Below, one piece after another: positions 50,030-59,081 of a stretch of DNA of 64,000 bases (positions are counted from its first letter, which is position 1; each line of letters starts with the position of its first letter). Source of the stretch: Fervidobacterium sp. UBA5837 (GTDB lineage Bacteria > Thermotogota > Thermotogae > Thermotogales > Fervidobacteriaceae); NCBI GenBank assembly GCA_002432805.1, contig DJGV01000010.1, forward strand, positions 1 through 64,000, given 5' to 3'. The position numbers were made by a program, and so were the translations under genes. The notes below the pieces were generated by a model that saw nothing but the letters and a program-made list of their open reading frames with translations, ran no database searches and was not told where the DNA came from.

Positions 50030-52756
50030 TTATGAATTTGAACTGTCTACGATTTTCGGCAATTCTATGATAAATCTGTTGCCATCTTCAGTCGGTTCAT
50101 GGTATATCTTACCTTTATGTTCATCTTCTATTATTTTTTTGCATATAGCAAGTCCAAGACCTGTACCACTTACTTTTGTGGTAAAAAACGGTACAAATAG
50201 CTTATCCATCGTTTCTTTATCGATGGGTGTTCCTTCATTCCAAAAAGAAACAATTACCCTGTCTAATCCTATTCTTGATTCGACAAGTATTTTTCCATTA
50301 TTCGGTGTCGCTTCGATTGCGTTTTGTAGTAGGTTTATTATCACCTGTTTTATTCTCGAATACTCAGCAGAAACCAGTGTTTCTTCTGCGTCTTTTTCAA
50401 ATGAAAAGAGTATGTTCTTATCTTTTATCTTTTCCTCCATGAGTATGTAGACATCATTTATCAGCTTGTTTATGTTGAAAATGGTGAACTCGAGTGAACG
50501 AGGTTCTCTGCTGAAATCTAGTATTTCGTTTACAATTTGCTCCAGTCTGAGTATCTCATCGGAAATTATCTTTATGTACCTAGTTCTTGCCTCAGGTACA
50601 TCTATATTCTTCTCCAATCGCTTTATAAATCCTCCAAGTACGGAGATTGGATTTCTTAATTCGTGCGCAACTCTGGCCGCCATCTCACCAAGTGCTGCCA
50701 ATTTCTCTTGCTTCTTTCTCTCCTTTTCCAAATTGACTCTGTCTGTAACGTCATCTAATGTAATTATAACACCTCTAAGAATTATTTTCTCGCTATCCCA
50801 GAATGGTGTTATCTTTATATCATAGTATCTATCTCTACCCATTACTTGGATCAAGTAGTTACTAAGTGTGATCTCTTCTTTGACTTTCATACTTTGAAAT
50901 GACATTTCTTCAATATCTTCAAACTCCGAACTGAGTGCCCTTAGTTCTATGCCAAGCATCTGTTCTTTTGGCCTTTCAAAGTAAACTTCTGCCTTTTTGT
51001 TCCATTCTGTTACTTTTCCTTCTTTGTCTAGGACAATTATTGCAGACGACATATTCTGCAGTATGGAATCTGAAAACTCTCTGAGATACTCTGTTAGGCT
51101 TCTTTGCCGTTCAAGTGACATCGTCTTGTTTCTAAGTTCTTCGTAATTCAGTGCAGTTTCAATTGCAAGGCCCGCACTATCAGATAGAATCTTGAAAATT
51201 TCTATGTCACTTTCCTTTATAGGCTTACCTGTATAATAATTGTCTATTATGACAACACCAAAGACACCTTCTCTGCCAACGAGTGGAATGACTGCGAAAT
51301 TTTTGGTACCCAGTAAGTTGACAAGATCCATGATCTCCATTCCCATTGTGTTGAGCACTCTTTCGTTTCCAACAAAGATCTTCCTCCTTAGAACGCATCT
51401 TTCCAATATAGGGTGAGATTTGTATGGAAAGATTTTGTTTTCCACCATCTGGCTGAGTTTGTTGTTTAGTTCCATCGTCATCGATTCTTCCCTCAGGTAT
51501 TGAACAACATCAGAATATCTCATAGCTCTTTGATTAGCTCTTTTCCAGTCATCTTCAACATTGTCACTTTCAGGGCCAAGCCAGGCCCGACCTACCAATA
51601 CATCTTTCTTGTCATCGTATACCAGCAACATCGCCCTGTTGTAGCCTAATAGTCTACCAGATGTTAAACCAAGCAGAAGTGCTTTGTACACATTTTTAAC
51701 ACTGTACATTGTGCGTATAGTTTGGCTTATATAGTGAACTGCATTCATCTTCTTAATTTGCTCTTTTTGGTCTTCGATGAGAGATTCGTAACTCGATTGA
51801 AGACGTTTTAGTTTCTCTATTTCCTCGCCTAATTTCACATCAAATTCTATTCTTCCCTTTGCTAAGAGGAATCTGTTTATGGAATCTCTTGCGATATCAA
51901 GGTCCATGGAATCGAAGGATTTTGTTTGGGTGTAGATGTTGCTTTCTTTCTTGTTCGCAAAGATAAACCAACCTACTTCACTTGGAATGACCATTGCGGA
52001 CATGATTTTTGAGCCCAGTATCTCTTCTAGCCCCTTTGGTTTATATACTACTTTGCCTGTGCCCCGGAAGTATCTTAAGGCTTCTTCTGAAATATTCGAC
52101 GTTTTTGCCATCATTTTTTCAAATTTCCTATCGTTGGTTGTGTATTTCAAAACATCGATTTCTTCGCCAAGTAAATTGATAACAGCAATAATCTCTGACT
52201 CAATAATGTCAGAAAGAATCGTTATGAATGAATTGAGTAGTTCTTTGAAGCTCTTACTGTTTTCGAATATAGTTGTCAACATCCACAATGTTCTGTACTT
52301 CTCAAGGTACATCTTGGATCTTTCATACGATGGTACGAGCCATAGTATGTAACCTAGTATGTCCACAAGCTCACTAAAGTTGTCGACGTTTTTTGGAAGT
52401 GAATCTGTGAGTATGGCACCGGTAATTTGATTTTCACCATTTGCAATGTAATATAATTTTGTAATGTATGCTATGTTTTCATCTTTGTTGATATCGATGC
52501 AGTCGATTTCTTCTAACGATATTTGCGATAGTTGATCGTGACCGTCAAGCATTTTGGCAGACAATTTCCTATACATTGGCAGATAATTCCCCAATAGTAC
52601 TCTGTACGCATCTCTGCCTTGTTCGAATATTGCTATGGATATTCTATCGACACCTATGAATGATGTTACTTCCTTTATCACTTCCTCACTTTGTGCAGGA
52701 AATTTGTTGCTTTCGAATATCTCTATGATCGTGTCACACAATTGTTTACTATTCAT
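50030..52756 (-). CDS. multi-domain sensor histidine kinase
   Basis: About 908 residues, cytoplasmic, no membrane helix. From the N terminus: a GAF-like region (about 150-290), a coiled coil (about 300-345), a second GAF (about 350-545), a PAS domain (SSAIIVLDKEGKVTEWNKKA, about 568-587), HisKA with the phospho-accepting His in VAHELRNPISVLGG (about 697) and HATPase (NLLQNAIEATP; FFTTKVSGTGLGLAICKKI). ATG 52756 is chosen because GGGGTGG lies five bases upstream; the longer frame overlaps the previous gene. No response regulator is nearby. Confidence 0.9.
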   Translation of the reverse strand: MNSKQLCDTIIEIFESNKFPAQSEEVIKEVTSFIGVDRISIAIFEQGRDAYRVLLGNYLPMYRKLSAKMLDGHDQLSQISLEEIDCIDINKDENIAYITKLYYIANGENQITGAILTDSLPKNVDNFSELVDILGYILWLVPSYERSKMYLEKYRTLWMLTTIFENSKSFKELLNSFITILSDIIESEIIAVINLLGEEIDVLKYTTNDRKFEKMMAKTSNISEEALRYFRGTGKVVYKPKGLEEILGSKIMSAMVIPSEVGWFIFANKKESNIYTQTKSFDSMDLDIARDSINRFLLAKGRIEFDVKLGEEIEKLKRLQSSYESLIEDQKEQIKKMNAVHYISQTIRTMYSVKNVYKALLLGLTSGRLLGYNRAMLLVYDDKKDVLVGRAWLGPESDNVEDDWKRANQRAMRYSDVVQYLREESMTMELNNKLSQMVENKIFPYKSHPILERCVLRRKIFVGNERVLNTMGMEIMDLVNLLGTKNFAVIPLVGREGVFGVVIIDNYYTGKPIKESDIEIFKILSDSAGLAIETALNYEELRNKTMSLERQRSLTEYLREFSDSILQNMSSAIIVLDKEGKVTEWNKKAEVYFERPKEQMLGIELRALSSEFEDIEEMSFQSMKVKEEITLSNYLIQVMGRDRYYDIKITPFWDSEKIILRGVIITLDDVTDRVNLEKERKKQEKLAALGEMAARVAHELRNPISVLGGFIKRLEKNIDVPEARTRYIKIISDEILRLEQIVNEILDFSREPRSLEFTIFNINKLINDVYILMEEKIKDKNILFSFEKDAEETLVSAEYSRIKQVIINLLQNAIEATPNNGKILVESRIGLDRVIVSFWNEGTPIDKETMDKLFVPFFTTKVSGTGLGLAICKKIIEDEHKGKIYHEPTEDGNRFIIELPKIVDSSNS

Positions 52757-52778
52757 TTGGACCACCCCTCGCTTATCA

Positions 52779-53192
52779 TTACTGTGATGCATGCGTTCCT
52801 TTCCAGTATACTTTACCACAATTGGGACAATATTTGAATTTCTCGTGAGTTTGGAATACATATAGTGGTACTTTGTCTCTTATTGTGCTTTTATCACATT
52901 CAATAAGTACGGCATTACAATGTGCACATCTTGTTGGACCTGGTTTACCAATCTTAGTTGAAATTTCGTTGAGTAGGTCTGTAAGCTTGTCTGAAATCAA
53001 GTATATTCCACCAAGCTGCTTATGTAACTTCAGTGATTTGGTTACAAGTATTCTGTTCGTTGATTTGAGTATTTCAGATACGTTATATGAATCTGTCTTG
53101 TAAGTGATTTCGACATCGTATCCGAATGTTCTGAGCCGTTTGCCTAGCTTAACAACAGTACCATCGCATAGAAATTGTTCGTATCCCTTCAT
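52779..53192 (-). CDS. Mut7-C RNase-like protein with zinc ribbon
   Basis: A 137-residue protein of the Mut7-C (PIN-like) family. The N-terminal part has the DGTVVKLGKRLRTFGYDVE signature (about residues 10-28) and ILVTKSLKLHKQLGG (about 48-62); the C-terminal zinc ribbon has CAHC (about 92-95) and CPNC (about 122-125). Such proteins are predicted ribonucleases. It lies between nadE and the histidine kinase, within one run of minus-strand genes. Confidence 0.85.
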   Translation of the reverse strand: MKGYEQFLCDGTVVKLGKRLRTFGYDVEITYKTDSYNVSEILKSTNRILVTKSLKLHKQLGGIYLISDKLTDLLNEISTKIGKPGPTRCAHCNAVLIECDKSTIRDKVPLYVFQTHEKFKYCPNCGKVYWKGTHASQ

Positions 53193-53203
53193 ATATTGCC
53201 CTT

Positions 53204-54058
53204 CTAGAGTTCAGGAAAGTCATCAATTCCGGCAGATTTTAGCCTTCGCCACTTTGTGAGCTCTATGATCTTTCTCACTTTTTGAGCACTTTCGTCATTT
53301 CTTCCAATGCCATTTTCAAAATCGATCAAGATTTTGTCTATCTCTGGATATGTCAACCCAAATGCCTCTTCATCGGTCAAACCAGGTATGAGATCTGGCA
53401 TGGGCGGTTTTTCTATAATCTTTTGTGGTATGCCAAGATATTTTGCCAGTTCATACACTTGTGTTTTGTATAAATGTTTGATAGGTTCTATATCGACTGA
53501 ATCATCTCCCCATTTCACATAAAGACCCATCATCTCTTCCGTTTTGTTTGTGGTTCCAACAACACAATATCCACACTTTTCGGCTTCCAGGTACATCTTA
53601 CTCATTCTGACTCGATGCTTTGCTCTGTAGTATGCTACCCCTTTGAGAAAAAGCTCGTCTCCTTCGTTTTTCAGATCGTTCATGTAAGGCTCTTTATATC
53701 TGTTCCACCTATTTCTGGAATACGCTATTTTAATACTCTCTGGGATGAATAGTGCCGGCGGAAAGAGCGAATACACTCCTAATTTCCTCAACGCACCGGT
53801 AATAGGTTGTACCTCACAATTGATTCCGAAATGCTCACATACAAGCAGTGCGTCTTTTATACTTTCTTTGGAGCTGTCTCTCTCCGGTAGATTTATTGCC
53901 TTTATCTTATCTGATCCTATCGCTCTTTCGAGTAATGCAAGTACCACTGCAGAATCGATACCACCGCTGATACCTATAAGCGCACCTGCGAAGTTGTATG
54001 TTTTGATTATCACCGATAGGAATTCCGTTATTCTCTTTACCTCATTTTCAATTTCCAA
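53204..54058 (-). CDS. nadE: NAD+ synthetase (ammonia-dependent type)
   Basis: About 284 residues. The ATP-PPi motif GISGGIDSAVV lies near residue 29, and the substrate loop VGTTNKTEEMMGLYVKWGDD (about 168-187) is intact. The enzyme amidates deamido-NAD in the last step of NAD synthesis. No glutaminase (nitrilase) domain is present. TTG 54058 is preferred because AGAAGG lies seven bases before it; a GTG at 54118 gives a longer frame but has no ribosome site, and the extra segment contains a TGATAGAAT promoter-like element. Confidence 0.9.
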   Translation of the reverse strand: MEIENEVKRITEFLSVIIKTYNFAGALIGISGGIDSAVVLALLERAIGSDKIKAINLPERDSSKESIKDALLVCEHFGINCEVQPITGALRKLGVYSLFPPALFIPESIKIAYSRNRWNRYKEPYMNDLKNEGDELFLKGVAYYRAKHRVRMSKMYLEAEKCGYCVVGTTNKTEEMMGLYVKWGDDSVDIEPIKHLYKTQVYELAKYLGIPQKIIEKPPMPDLIPGLTDEEAFGLTYPEIDKILIDFENGIGRNDESAQKVRKIIELTKWRRLKSAGIDDFPEL

Positions 54059-54159
54059 ACTATCGCCTTCTTTGAACTCTGTACAATATATTCTATCATA
54101 TTTGTCTTGTAGTCTCACATTGTAAATTCAGCTGTTTTTATTTACATAGAGAGTTGTGA

Positions 54160-54165
54160 TAAAAT
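54160..54165 (+). promoter_or_regulatory. extended -10 of the small membrane protein gene
   Basis: TGTGATAAAAT on the plus strand, TAAAAT at 54160-54165, about 22 bases before the start and just upstream of AGGAGGG. There is no good -35. Confidence 0.45.
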
Positions 54166-54187
54166 ACATATGTAGGAGGGACATAAA

Positions 54188-54550
54188 TTGACAGTATTTT
54201 TCTTAATTACATCGGTAATTGTAGATTCTTACATAAGCATCTACAGGATTTTTACAAATTTTGCGATCGGTTTTGCACCTGAATTTTTACTGGTTTTGAT
54301 TTTTATTATCGCAGGAAAGTTTTTGAAGTTGAAAGATATTTTGATTATAGCTTTGATGTCCCCGCTTTTTTCATTTGCACTATTGCAATTTGTGGTGTAT
54401 GTACTTTTCCACGAGTTGCCAACTTTTCAGATGATTCTACTTGTTACTGCGCAAGGAAGTGTGTTGTTTGGACTATCAGATTTGCTCATAGGAATTGTTG
54501 TAGGAAGTATATCTCACATGGTCTTGAACAAGGATTCGTCAAATAAATAA
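54188..54550 (+). CDS. small membrane protein, unknown
   Basis: 120 residues with about three or four hydrophobic segments (about 2-18, 26-45, 50-72, 82-112) and a short polar C terminus. I do not recognise the family; it has the feel of a BioY/ECF-S or rod-shape MreD-like small membrane protein, but no signature supports either. It is the only plus-strand gene between 20 and 64 kb. It starts at TTG 54188 after AGGAGGG and is closed by a terminator. Confidence 0.65.
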   Translation: MTVFFLITSVIVDSYISIYRIFTNFAIGFAPEFLLVLIFIIAGKFLKLKDILIIALMSPLFSFALLQFVVYVLFHELPTFQMILLVTAQGSVLFGLSDLLIGIVVGSISHMVLNKDSSNK

Positions 54551-54552
54551 AA

Positions 54553-54580
54553 GCCTCCCGTACTGGGAGGTTTTATTTTT
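54553..54580. terminator. bidirectional terminator
   Basis: CCTCCC (54554-54559) and GGGAGG (54565-54570) with a short loop, AAAAG before and TTTTATTTTT after. It separates the convergent small membrane protein gene and coaE, and overlaps the last codon of coaE. Confidence 0.85.
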
Positions 54581-55109
54581 AGTTATCGTGCAGTTGTTGG
54601 AAAATTTCTTCAAGTTTCGCATACAGCTGTTCGATGTTTCCATCGTTTTGTATCACTATTCCTTCTTCTAAGATGTCTTTTTGCTGCTCTAAGATCTCAT
54701 CTATTCTTTCAGGCGAGTATCTTTCTTTCAATCTCTTCTTGAGCGTCTCCGTGTTCGAGGTAACTGTTATCGTTACATCACACTGCCTTATACCTAAACG
54801 TCTTTTGATCGCTGCTTCTATCACTACATCTTCGTTATTCAATTTTTCAAGCATTTGACTCAACATTTCCATCATTGTTGGATGGGTAATACTTTCAAGC
54901 AGTTTGAGCTTTTCCGGTGCACTGAAGACCATCTGGGAAATCTTCTTCCTATCCGTTTCACCAAATGCCTTTCGTATTTTTTCTAAATTCTTTTGAAATG
55001 CATCGTGACCAAGCGCATCCATGTTTATGTAATGGAATCCTTTTTCTTCAAAAAACTTGGAGACCGTACTTTTACCAGTACCTATCTTTCCCGTAACGCA
55101 AATGATCAC
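54579..55109 (-). CDS. coaE: dephospho-CoA kinase
   Basis: A 176-residue P-loop kinase that phosphorylates the 3'-OH of dephospho-CoA, the last step of CoA synthesis. Walker A is GKIGTGKST (about residues 7-15); MDALGHDAF (about 30-38) is the substrate loop; the lid region has RLKERYSPERIDEIL (about 126-140). It is about 20 residues shorter than E. coli CoaE. The start overlaps the stop of the small gene before it (ATGA). Confidence 0.9.
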   Translation of the reverse strand: MIICVTGKIGTGKSTVSKFFEEKGFHYINMDALGHDAFQKNLEKIRKAFGETDRKKISQMVFSAPEKLKLLESITHPTMMEMLSQMLEKLNNEDVVIEAAIKRRLGIRQCDVTITVTSNTETLKKRLKERYSPERIDEILEQQKDILEEGIVIQNDGNIEQLYAKLEEIFQQLHDN

Positions 55110-55324
55110 AGTAACCTTTCACCAAGTTCGTCTTTATTCATCTTTTCAAATTCTTCTTTACTTAGAATGATCAGGCTCATATCGTCATCGATACTCTCGT
55201 TCAGCTGATTCACCTTTTCGTTTATGTCCATTTCATCTTTGACAACTATGATGAATTCTTCGTCCCTTATGAAGAGTGCAACTGGATCGAATATACCTCT
55301 AAGCGTCTCCATGTATTGTTTCAT
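55106..55324 (-). CDS. small acidic protein of unknown function between pgi and coaE
   Basis: 72 residues with an alpha/beta pattern (DPVALFIRDEEFIIVVKDE, about residues 13-31; MSLIILSKEEFEKM, about 49-62). It looks like the effector-free half of a nucleotidyltransferase-like or MinD-inhibitor-type small domain, but no motif supports a call. The start overlaps the pgi stop (TGATG) and the stop overlaps the coaE start, so all three are translationally coupled. That arrangement, and normal codon use, support a real gene. Confidence 0.65.
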   Translation of the reverse strand: MKQYMETLRGIFDPVALFIRDEEFIIVVKDEMDINEKVNQLNESIDDDMSLIILSKEEFEKMNKDELGERLL

Positions 55325-56685
55325 CACTTTATCTCAACCTTCTTCTCACCATTTTCTGATAATCCAAATTCTTCAAACCCATTTCTTCCCATGAGCGCAT
55401 ATGTGATCTTCTTACCAAGTTCAACACCGGGTTGATCGTATGGATTTATGTTGAATAGTTCCCCTGCTATGGCTGTAGCTAGTTCGTAGTACATGAAGAA
55501 TTGACCTATATGGTACTCATCGATCTGCGGAAAGGTTAGTGTCAATGAAGGTCTACCATGTTTTGCAATTGCCAGTTGAGTACCGACTTGTTCGCTGTTT
55601 AAAAGTGTTGAAAGTTTCTTACCACCAAGGTAAGAGAGCTCTGGTTCGTTTTCATGAATTTTTGGAATTATCATTTCTCTATCGAACTTTTCGGTTCTCA
55701 AGAATGTTATTATCTTGTCGTCTGGTCCTTCGTTGTAAAGCTGAACTTGTGAGTGTTGATCAACGGCACCCAGTGCCTTGATGGGCGTTTGACCGATATC
55801 TACTCTGTTCCCATCGTTATCGTACATCTTGCCAAGACTTTCTGCCCAAAGTTGTCTGTACCAGTCGGCAAGGTAGTATAATCTATTCGAATAGGCCATC
55901 ATGACAGAGATGTTTCTGCCCTTTTTGTAATGTAAATAATGGATGACACCCAAGAGTGCTGCTGGGTTTTCCCATATGGTAGACTTGATAGTTTTGTCGT
56001 ATGCATCTCGTGCACCGATGATAAGTTCTTCTATATCGATTCCGGCTGCTTTTGCAGATAGTAGTCCAACTGGTGTTAGTGCACTGAATCTTCCGCCCAC
56101 ATCTGGTGGGATGTCTAACATTCTGATACCTTCACTTCTACCGATTCTTCTGAGCACACCTTTTTCTGGATCCGTTGTGAAAATTATGTGTTCCTTCGGA
56201 TCTAATCCGTAGGCATCGAGTATACCTCGAACGATGAGATAATTTGCCATCGGTTCGGCAGTTGTACCTGATTTACTTATGATATTGAAGAGCGTGTTTT
56301 TGGGTTCTATGCAGTCAAGTACCGATGATAAATAATCTGGATCTATGTTATCGACAACGAAAATCCTCAGGTAACCGTTTCTTCCTTCAGCATTCAACGA
56401 GTTCCAATTCAACGGTCTCAACGCATTTTGGACAGCAATGTTCCCAAGTGCCGAGCCACCTATTCCCAACACGACGAGATTGTCAAATGTGAATATGAAA
56501 TCGCTCATCTCGTTGACAGAGTCGATCCATCTGCGTGTCAAAACTGTGTTGACAAATCCTGGTTTGTTTTCATCGAACCTTTTCAAAAAGTCTGCGATAT
56601 TTTGAGAGTGCGATTCTATTTCCTCAGAACTTAGACCACCGGCAACGTTTTCTGCAAGTGTGTAGGTTAGGTCCAATTTTAACAC
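55324..56685 (-). CDS. pgi: glucose-6-phosphate isomerase
   Basis: A glycolytic isomerase of about 453 residues with two SIS domains. Landmarks are GIGGSALGNIAVQNAL (about residues 72-87), SKSGTTAEPMANYLI (about 140-154), the catalytic GGRFSALTPVGLL and, later, LGAVDQHSQVQLYNEGPDD with the active-site His. GTG 56685 is chosen because GGAGGTG lies six bases upstream; the longer frame reads through the ribosome site. Its product enters the pathway served by glpX and manA. Confidence 0.94.
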   Translation of the reverse strand: MLKLDLTYTLAENVAGGLSSEEIESHSQNIADFLKRFDENKPGFVNTVLTRRWIDSVNEMSDFIFTFDNLVVLGIGGSALGNIAVQNALRPLNWNSLNAEGRNGYLRIFVVDNIDPDYLSSVLDCIEPKNTLFNIISKSGTTAEPMANYLIVRGILDAYGLDPKEHIIFTTDPEKGVLRRIGRSEGIRMLDIPPDVGGRFSALTPVGLLSAKAAGIDIEELIIGARDAYDKTIKSTIWENPAALLGVIHYLHYKKGRNISVMMAYSNRLYYLADWYRQLWAESLGKMYDNDGNRVDIGQTPIKALGAVDQHSQVQLYNEGPDDKIITFLRTEKFDREMIIPKIHENEPELSYLGGKKLSTLLNSEQVGTQLAIAKHGRPSLTLTFPQIDEYHIGQFFMYYELATAIAGELFNINPYDQPGVELGKKITYALMGRNGFEEFGLSENGEKKVEIK

Positions 56686-56800
56686 ACAAAACACCTCCAC
56701 TTTTCCTTGAGCACTCAATAAAGACAATCTTTAACAAGAGCACTCAGTTTCGCTGTTGCGATTGATTTCTATTGATTTCTGTCTAATCCATTTAGCTCTT

Positions 56801-57313
56801 TTAGTATTTTACTGGAGCAATTATCGGTACACCCTTAAATGTATTACGTGGATTGAGATATGTCAACTCTATTAAAAATGCTGATGCAACGACTATACCG
56901 CCAACTCTTTCTACAAGTTTCTTAATTGCAAGTGCGGTACCACCGGTTGCAAGTACATCGTCAACTATCACAACTTTCTCACCTGGTCCAATCGCGTCTT
57001 CGTGGATATGCAATTCTGCTCTACCATATTCAAGTTCGTAGTAATCGCTCACGGTCTTATAAGGCAATTTACCTGGTTTTCTCACTGGTACGAATCCTTT
57101 GCTGAGATTGTAAGCTAAGGGAGCACCGAGTATGAACCCCCTTGCCTCGGGACAGACAATTACATCAAAGTCAAATTTCTTCAGCTCTTCGGCCATAACA
57201 TCAACAGCAAACTTGAAGGCTTCTGGATTCTTAACCAATGGGGTAATGTCACGAAATATGACGCCTTTTTGAGGAAAGTCTAATACATCTCTTATGTAGT
57301 CTTTTAAATCCAC
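56801..57313 (-). CDS. apt: adenine phosphoribosyltransferase
   Basis: A 170-residue purine-salvage enzyme that makes AMP from adenine and PRPP. The PRPP-binding loop is KVVIVDDVLATGGTALA (about residues 113-129); FRDITPLVKNPEAF (about 19-32) and CPEARGFILGAPLAY (about 53-67) are typical. GTG 57313 is preferred, with GGAGGTG six bases upstream and the standard family length; the longer TTG frame starts inside the ribosome site. Confidence 0.93.
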   Translation of the reverse strand: MDLKDYIRDVLDFPQKGVIFRDITPLVKNPEAFKFAVDVMAEELKKFDFDVIVCPEARGFILGAPLAYNLSKGFVPVRKPGKLPYKTVSDYYELEYGRAELHIHEDAIGPGEKVVIVDDVLATGGTALAIKKLVERVGGIVVASAFLIELTYLNPRNTFKGVPIIAPVKY

Positions 57314-57352
57314 CTCATGCACCTCCAAAGATTATTTTTTTACAAAGATATT

Positions 57353-58291
57353 TTACCACAAAAGTTTGTAAATTGAAAATAGCAATGCAGAAAATAATCC
57401 GCCGTACAGCGGTGCTTGAATCCATGAAAACAATATCTTTCTAAAGATCTTCTTATTCTGTATGCGTACACCTCTCGAATATCCAACTCCCATCATACTA
57501 CCTATAGAAGCATGCGAGGCAGAGACAGGTAGCCCCACCAATGAAAAGAGCCAAATTGAGAAAGCTGATGAAAGGACACTAACCATGGAAGAAAAATCGT
57601 CCAGTGGCATCAATTCTCTTCCAACTGTATATATTGTCTTCTTACCCAACATAACAATTCCAAGAGCTAATGATAAACCACTCAGGAGTAACAATAGAAT
57701 CATGTTGTAACCACTTGCATACAAAGTGCCGGATATCTTTCCAGCATTGTTTGCACCCAATGAGAAGGCACCGTAAAGCGTGAATATCCAAAGTAATGTA
57801 TGTAGAACTACGTTTCTCAATTGCAAGTTCCTAATACCCCTGAAGATTAGTGCAAAAGACTTAAGGAATATGAATCCGAGTGCAAAGGAGATGATAGGTG
57901 TTAAGAACCATCCTATGACGATGAGAAAGAGCAACTTTGTGTTAATTCCATTCACAAGTAATCCTACACCTATGTTTGCACCGATGATAGCTTGTGTCAT
58001 TGCTATTGGTAATCCTCTGCTAAGGAAGATAACACTCACTAATGCAGCAGATATGTTTATGATTATGTTTCCAGCATTGTCAACTTCTATCAATGTAGAC
58101 GCAGCTTTAACACCTGTGCTGCCTCCAAGAAGCGCACCTAAAATGACAACTATTGAGAAGATCAGTAGCGTTCTTCCAGCTTTGAATATACCTGTTGAAA
58201 CCGTAGGACCGAGTACATTACCGGCATCGTTTCCTCCCATCAAAATGCCAAGAAAAATGGAAGGGATGAAGAGAATGATTTTCCCGATCAG
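57353..58291 (-). CDS. PiT-family inorganic phosphate transporter
   Basis: About 312 residues and about ten membrane helices. Two inverted-repeat signatures are visible: GGNDAGNVLGP near the N terminus and GANNAGKISG in the middle; VGLPVSASHASIGSMMG (about 250) is the second half-loop. It imports phosphate with H+ or Na+. Standard start codons would give a protein beginning at 58243 and lacking helix 1. The frame stays open upstream and encodes that helix (IGKIILFIPSIFLGIL), best started at CTG 58291, seven bases after GGGGGG. Confidence 0.82.
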   Translation of the reverse strand: MIGKIILFIPSIFLGILMGGNDAGNVLGPTVSTGIFKAGRTLLIFSIVVILGALLGGSTGVKAASTLIEVDNAGNIIINISAALVSVIFLSRGLPIAMTQAIIGANIGVGLLVNGINTKLLFLIVIGWFLTPIISFALGFIFLKSFALIFRGIRNLQLRNVVLHTLLWIFTLYGAFSLGANNAGKISGTLYASGYNMILLLLLSGLSLALGIVMLGKKTIYTVGRELMPLDDFSSMVSVLSSAFSIWLFSLVGLPVSASHASIGSMMGVGYSRGVRIQNKKIFRKILFSWIQAPLYGGLFSALLFSIYKLLW

Positions 58292-58402
58292 CGTGTATCC
58301 CCCCTGATTCTTACTCTCACATTGTACAATATTGCAAAATGCTCGATGTTGATAATTTCAAGATAGAAAAATAAAGGAGGGTACATAAGTACCCTCACTT
58401 TC

Positions 58403-58479
58403 TGGAGCAGGCGGTGGGACTCGAACCCACACCCTCCTCCTTACCAAGGAGGCGCTCGACCGCTTGAAGCTACGCCTGC
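58403..58479 (-). tRNA. tRNA-Thr (anticodon GGT)
   Basis: The minus strand folds as a cloverleaf of 77 nt. The acceptor stem GCAGGCG pairs with CGCCTGC; the anticodon stem CCTCC/GGAGG holds loop TTGGTAA with anticodon GGT at positions 34-36; the T arm is GTGGG-TTCGAGT-CCCAC. CCA is encoded. It decodes ACC and ACU threonine codons. It lies between the PiT and DUF1292 genes. Confidence 0.92.
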
Positions 58480-58599
58480 ACCTTCAGGTTAAACAAACTA
58501 AGCCAGAAATTATTCTACACATTATACTCTCAACTGTCAAGTATTATTCTTTGACTTTGTTCGTTGTTCACCTTTCAAAAATGTTAATTATTCGAGTTC

Positions 58600-58986
58600 T
58601 TACTCTTCGTCTTTGTCTTCTTCGTCCTCATCGTCCGTATCAACAAAGAAGTCTTCGTCTCCAACCATATCTTCCCAAACTTTGACGACTTCGTTGAATT
58701 CGTCTTCGCCCTCTATGGAATCGAGGAAAACATTACCTTCTTGATCTTCAGACTTTGAGAACAGGAATGTGTCTCCAAACTCGGATATCTCTTCGTTTTC
58801 CACAAAGATCTCTTCACATACCCAGTATGTCTTACCCTTGTTTTCTACCTCGCCGAGTAATACGAAATTGTGTTCGTTTCCTTCTTCATCGACGAGTGTG
58901 AAAGCATCAATGTGTTCTTCTTCGTGGTTGTGCTCATCGTGTTCATGGTGATGATGGTGCTCATGATCGTGTTCGTTTTCAAACAT
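58600..58986 (-). CDS. DUF1292 protein with His-rich N terminus and acidic tail
   Basis: 128 residues. A leading His/Glu/Asp-rich stretch (HDHEHHHHHEHDEHNHEEEH, about 6-25) precedes the DUF1292 core (FTLVDEEGNEHNFVLLGEVE, about 29-48; TYWVCEEIFVENEE, about 53-66), and the last 17 residues are nearly all Asp/Glu. The function of DUF1292 is unknown. The His cluster could bind zinc, nickel or another metal. AAGGAGAG lies eight bases before the ATG. Confidence 0.8.
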   Translation of the reverse strand: MFENEHDHEHHHHHEHDEHNHEEEHIDAFTLVDEEGNEHNFVLLGEVENKGKTYWVCEEIFVENEEISEFGDTFLFSKSEDQEGNVFLDSIEGEDEFNEVVKVWEDMVGDEDFFVDTDDEDEEDKDEE

Positions 58987-59081
58987 TTTAATCTCTCCTT
59001 CCTGAAAAGAAATATGCGCTTATATCATACCATAAAGATTCTCTTTGTGTTTAATTTATGGTTAACATTATATGTTATTAT

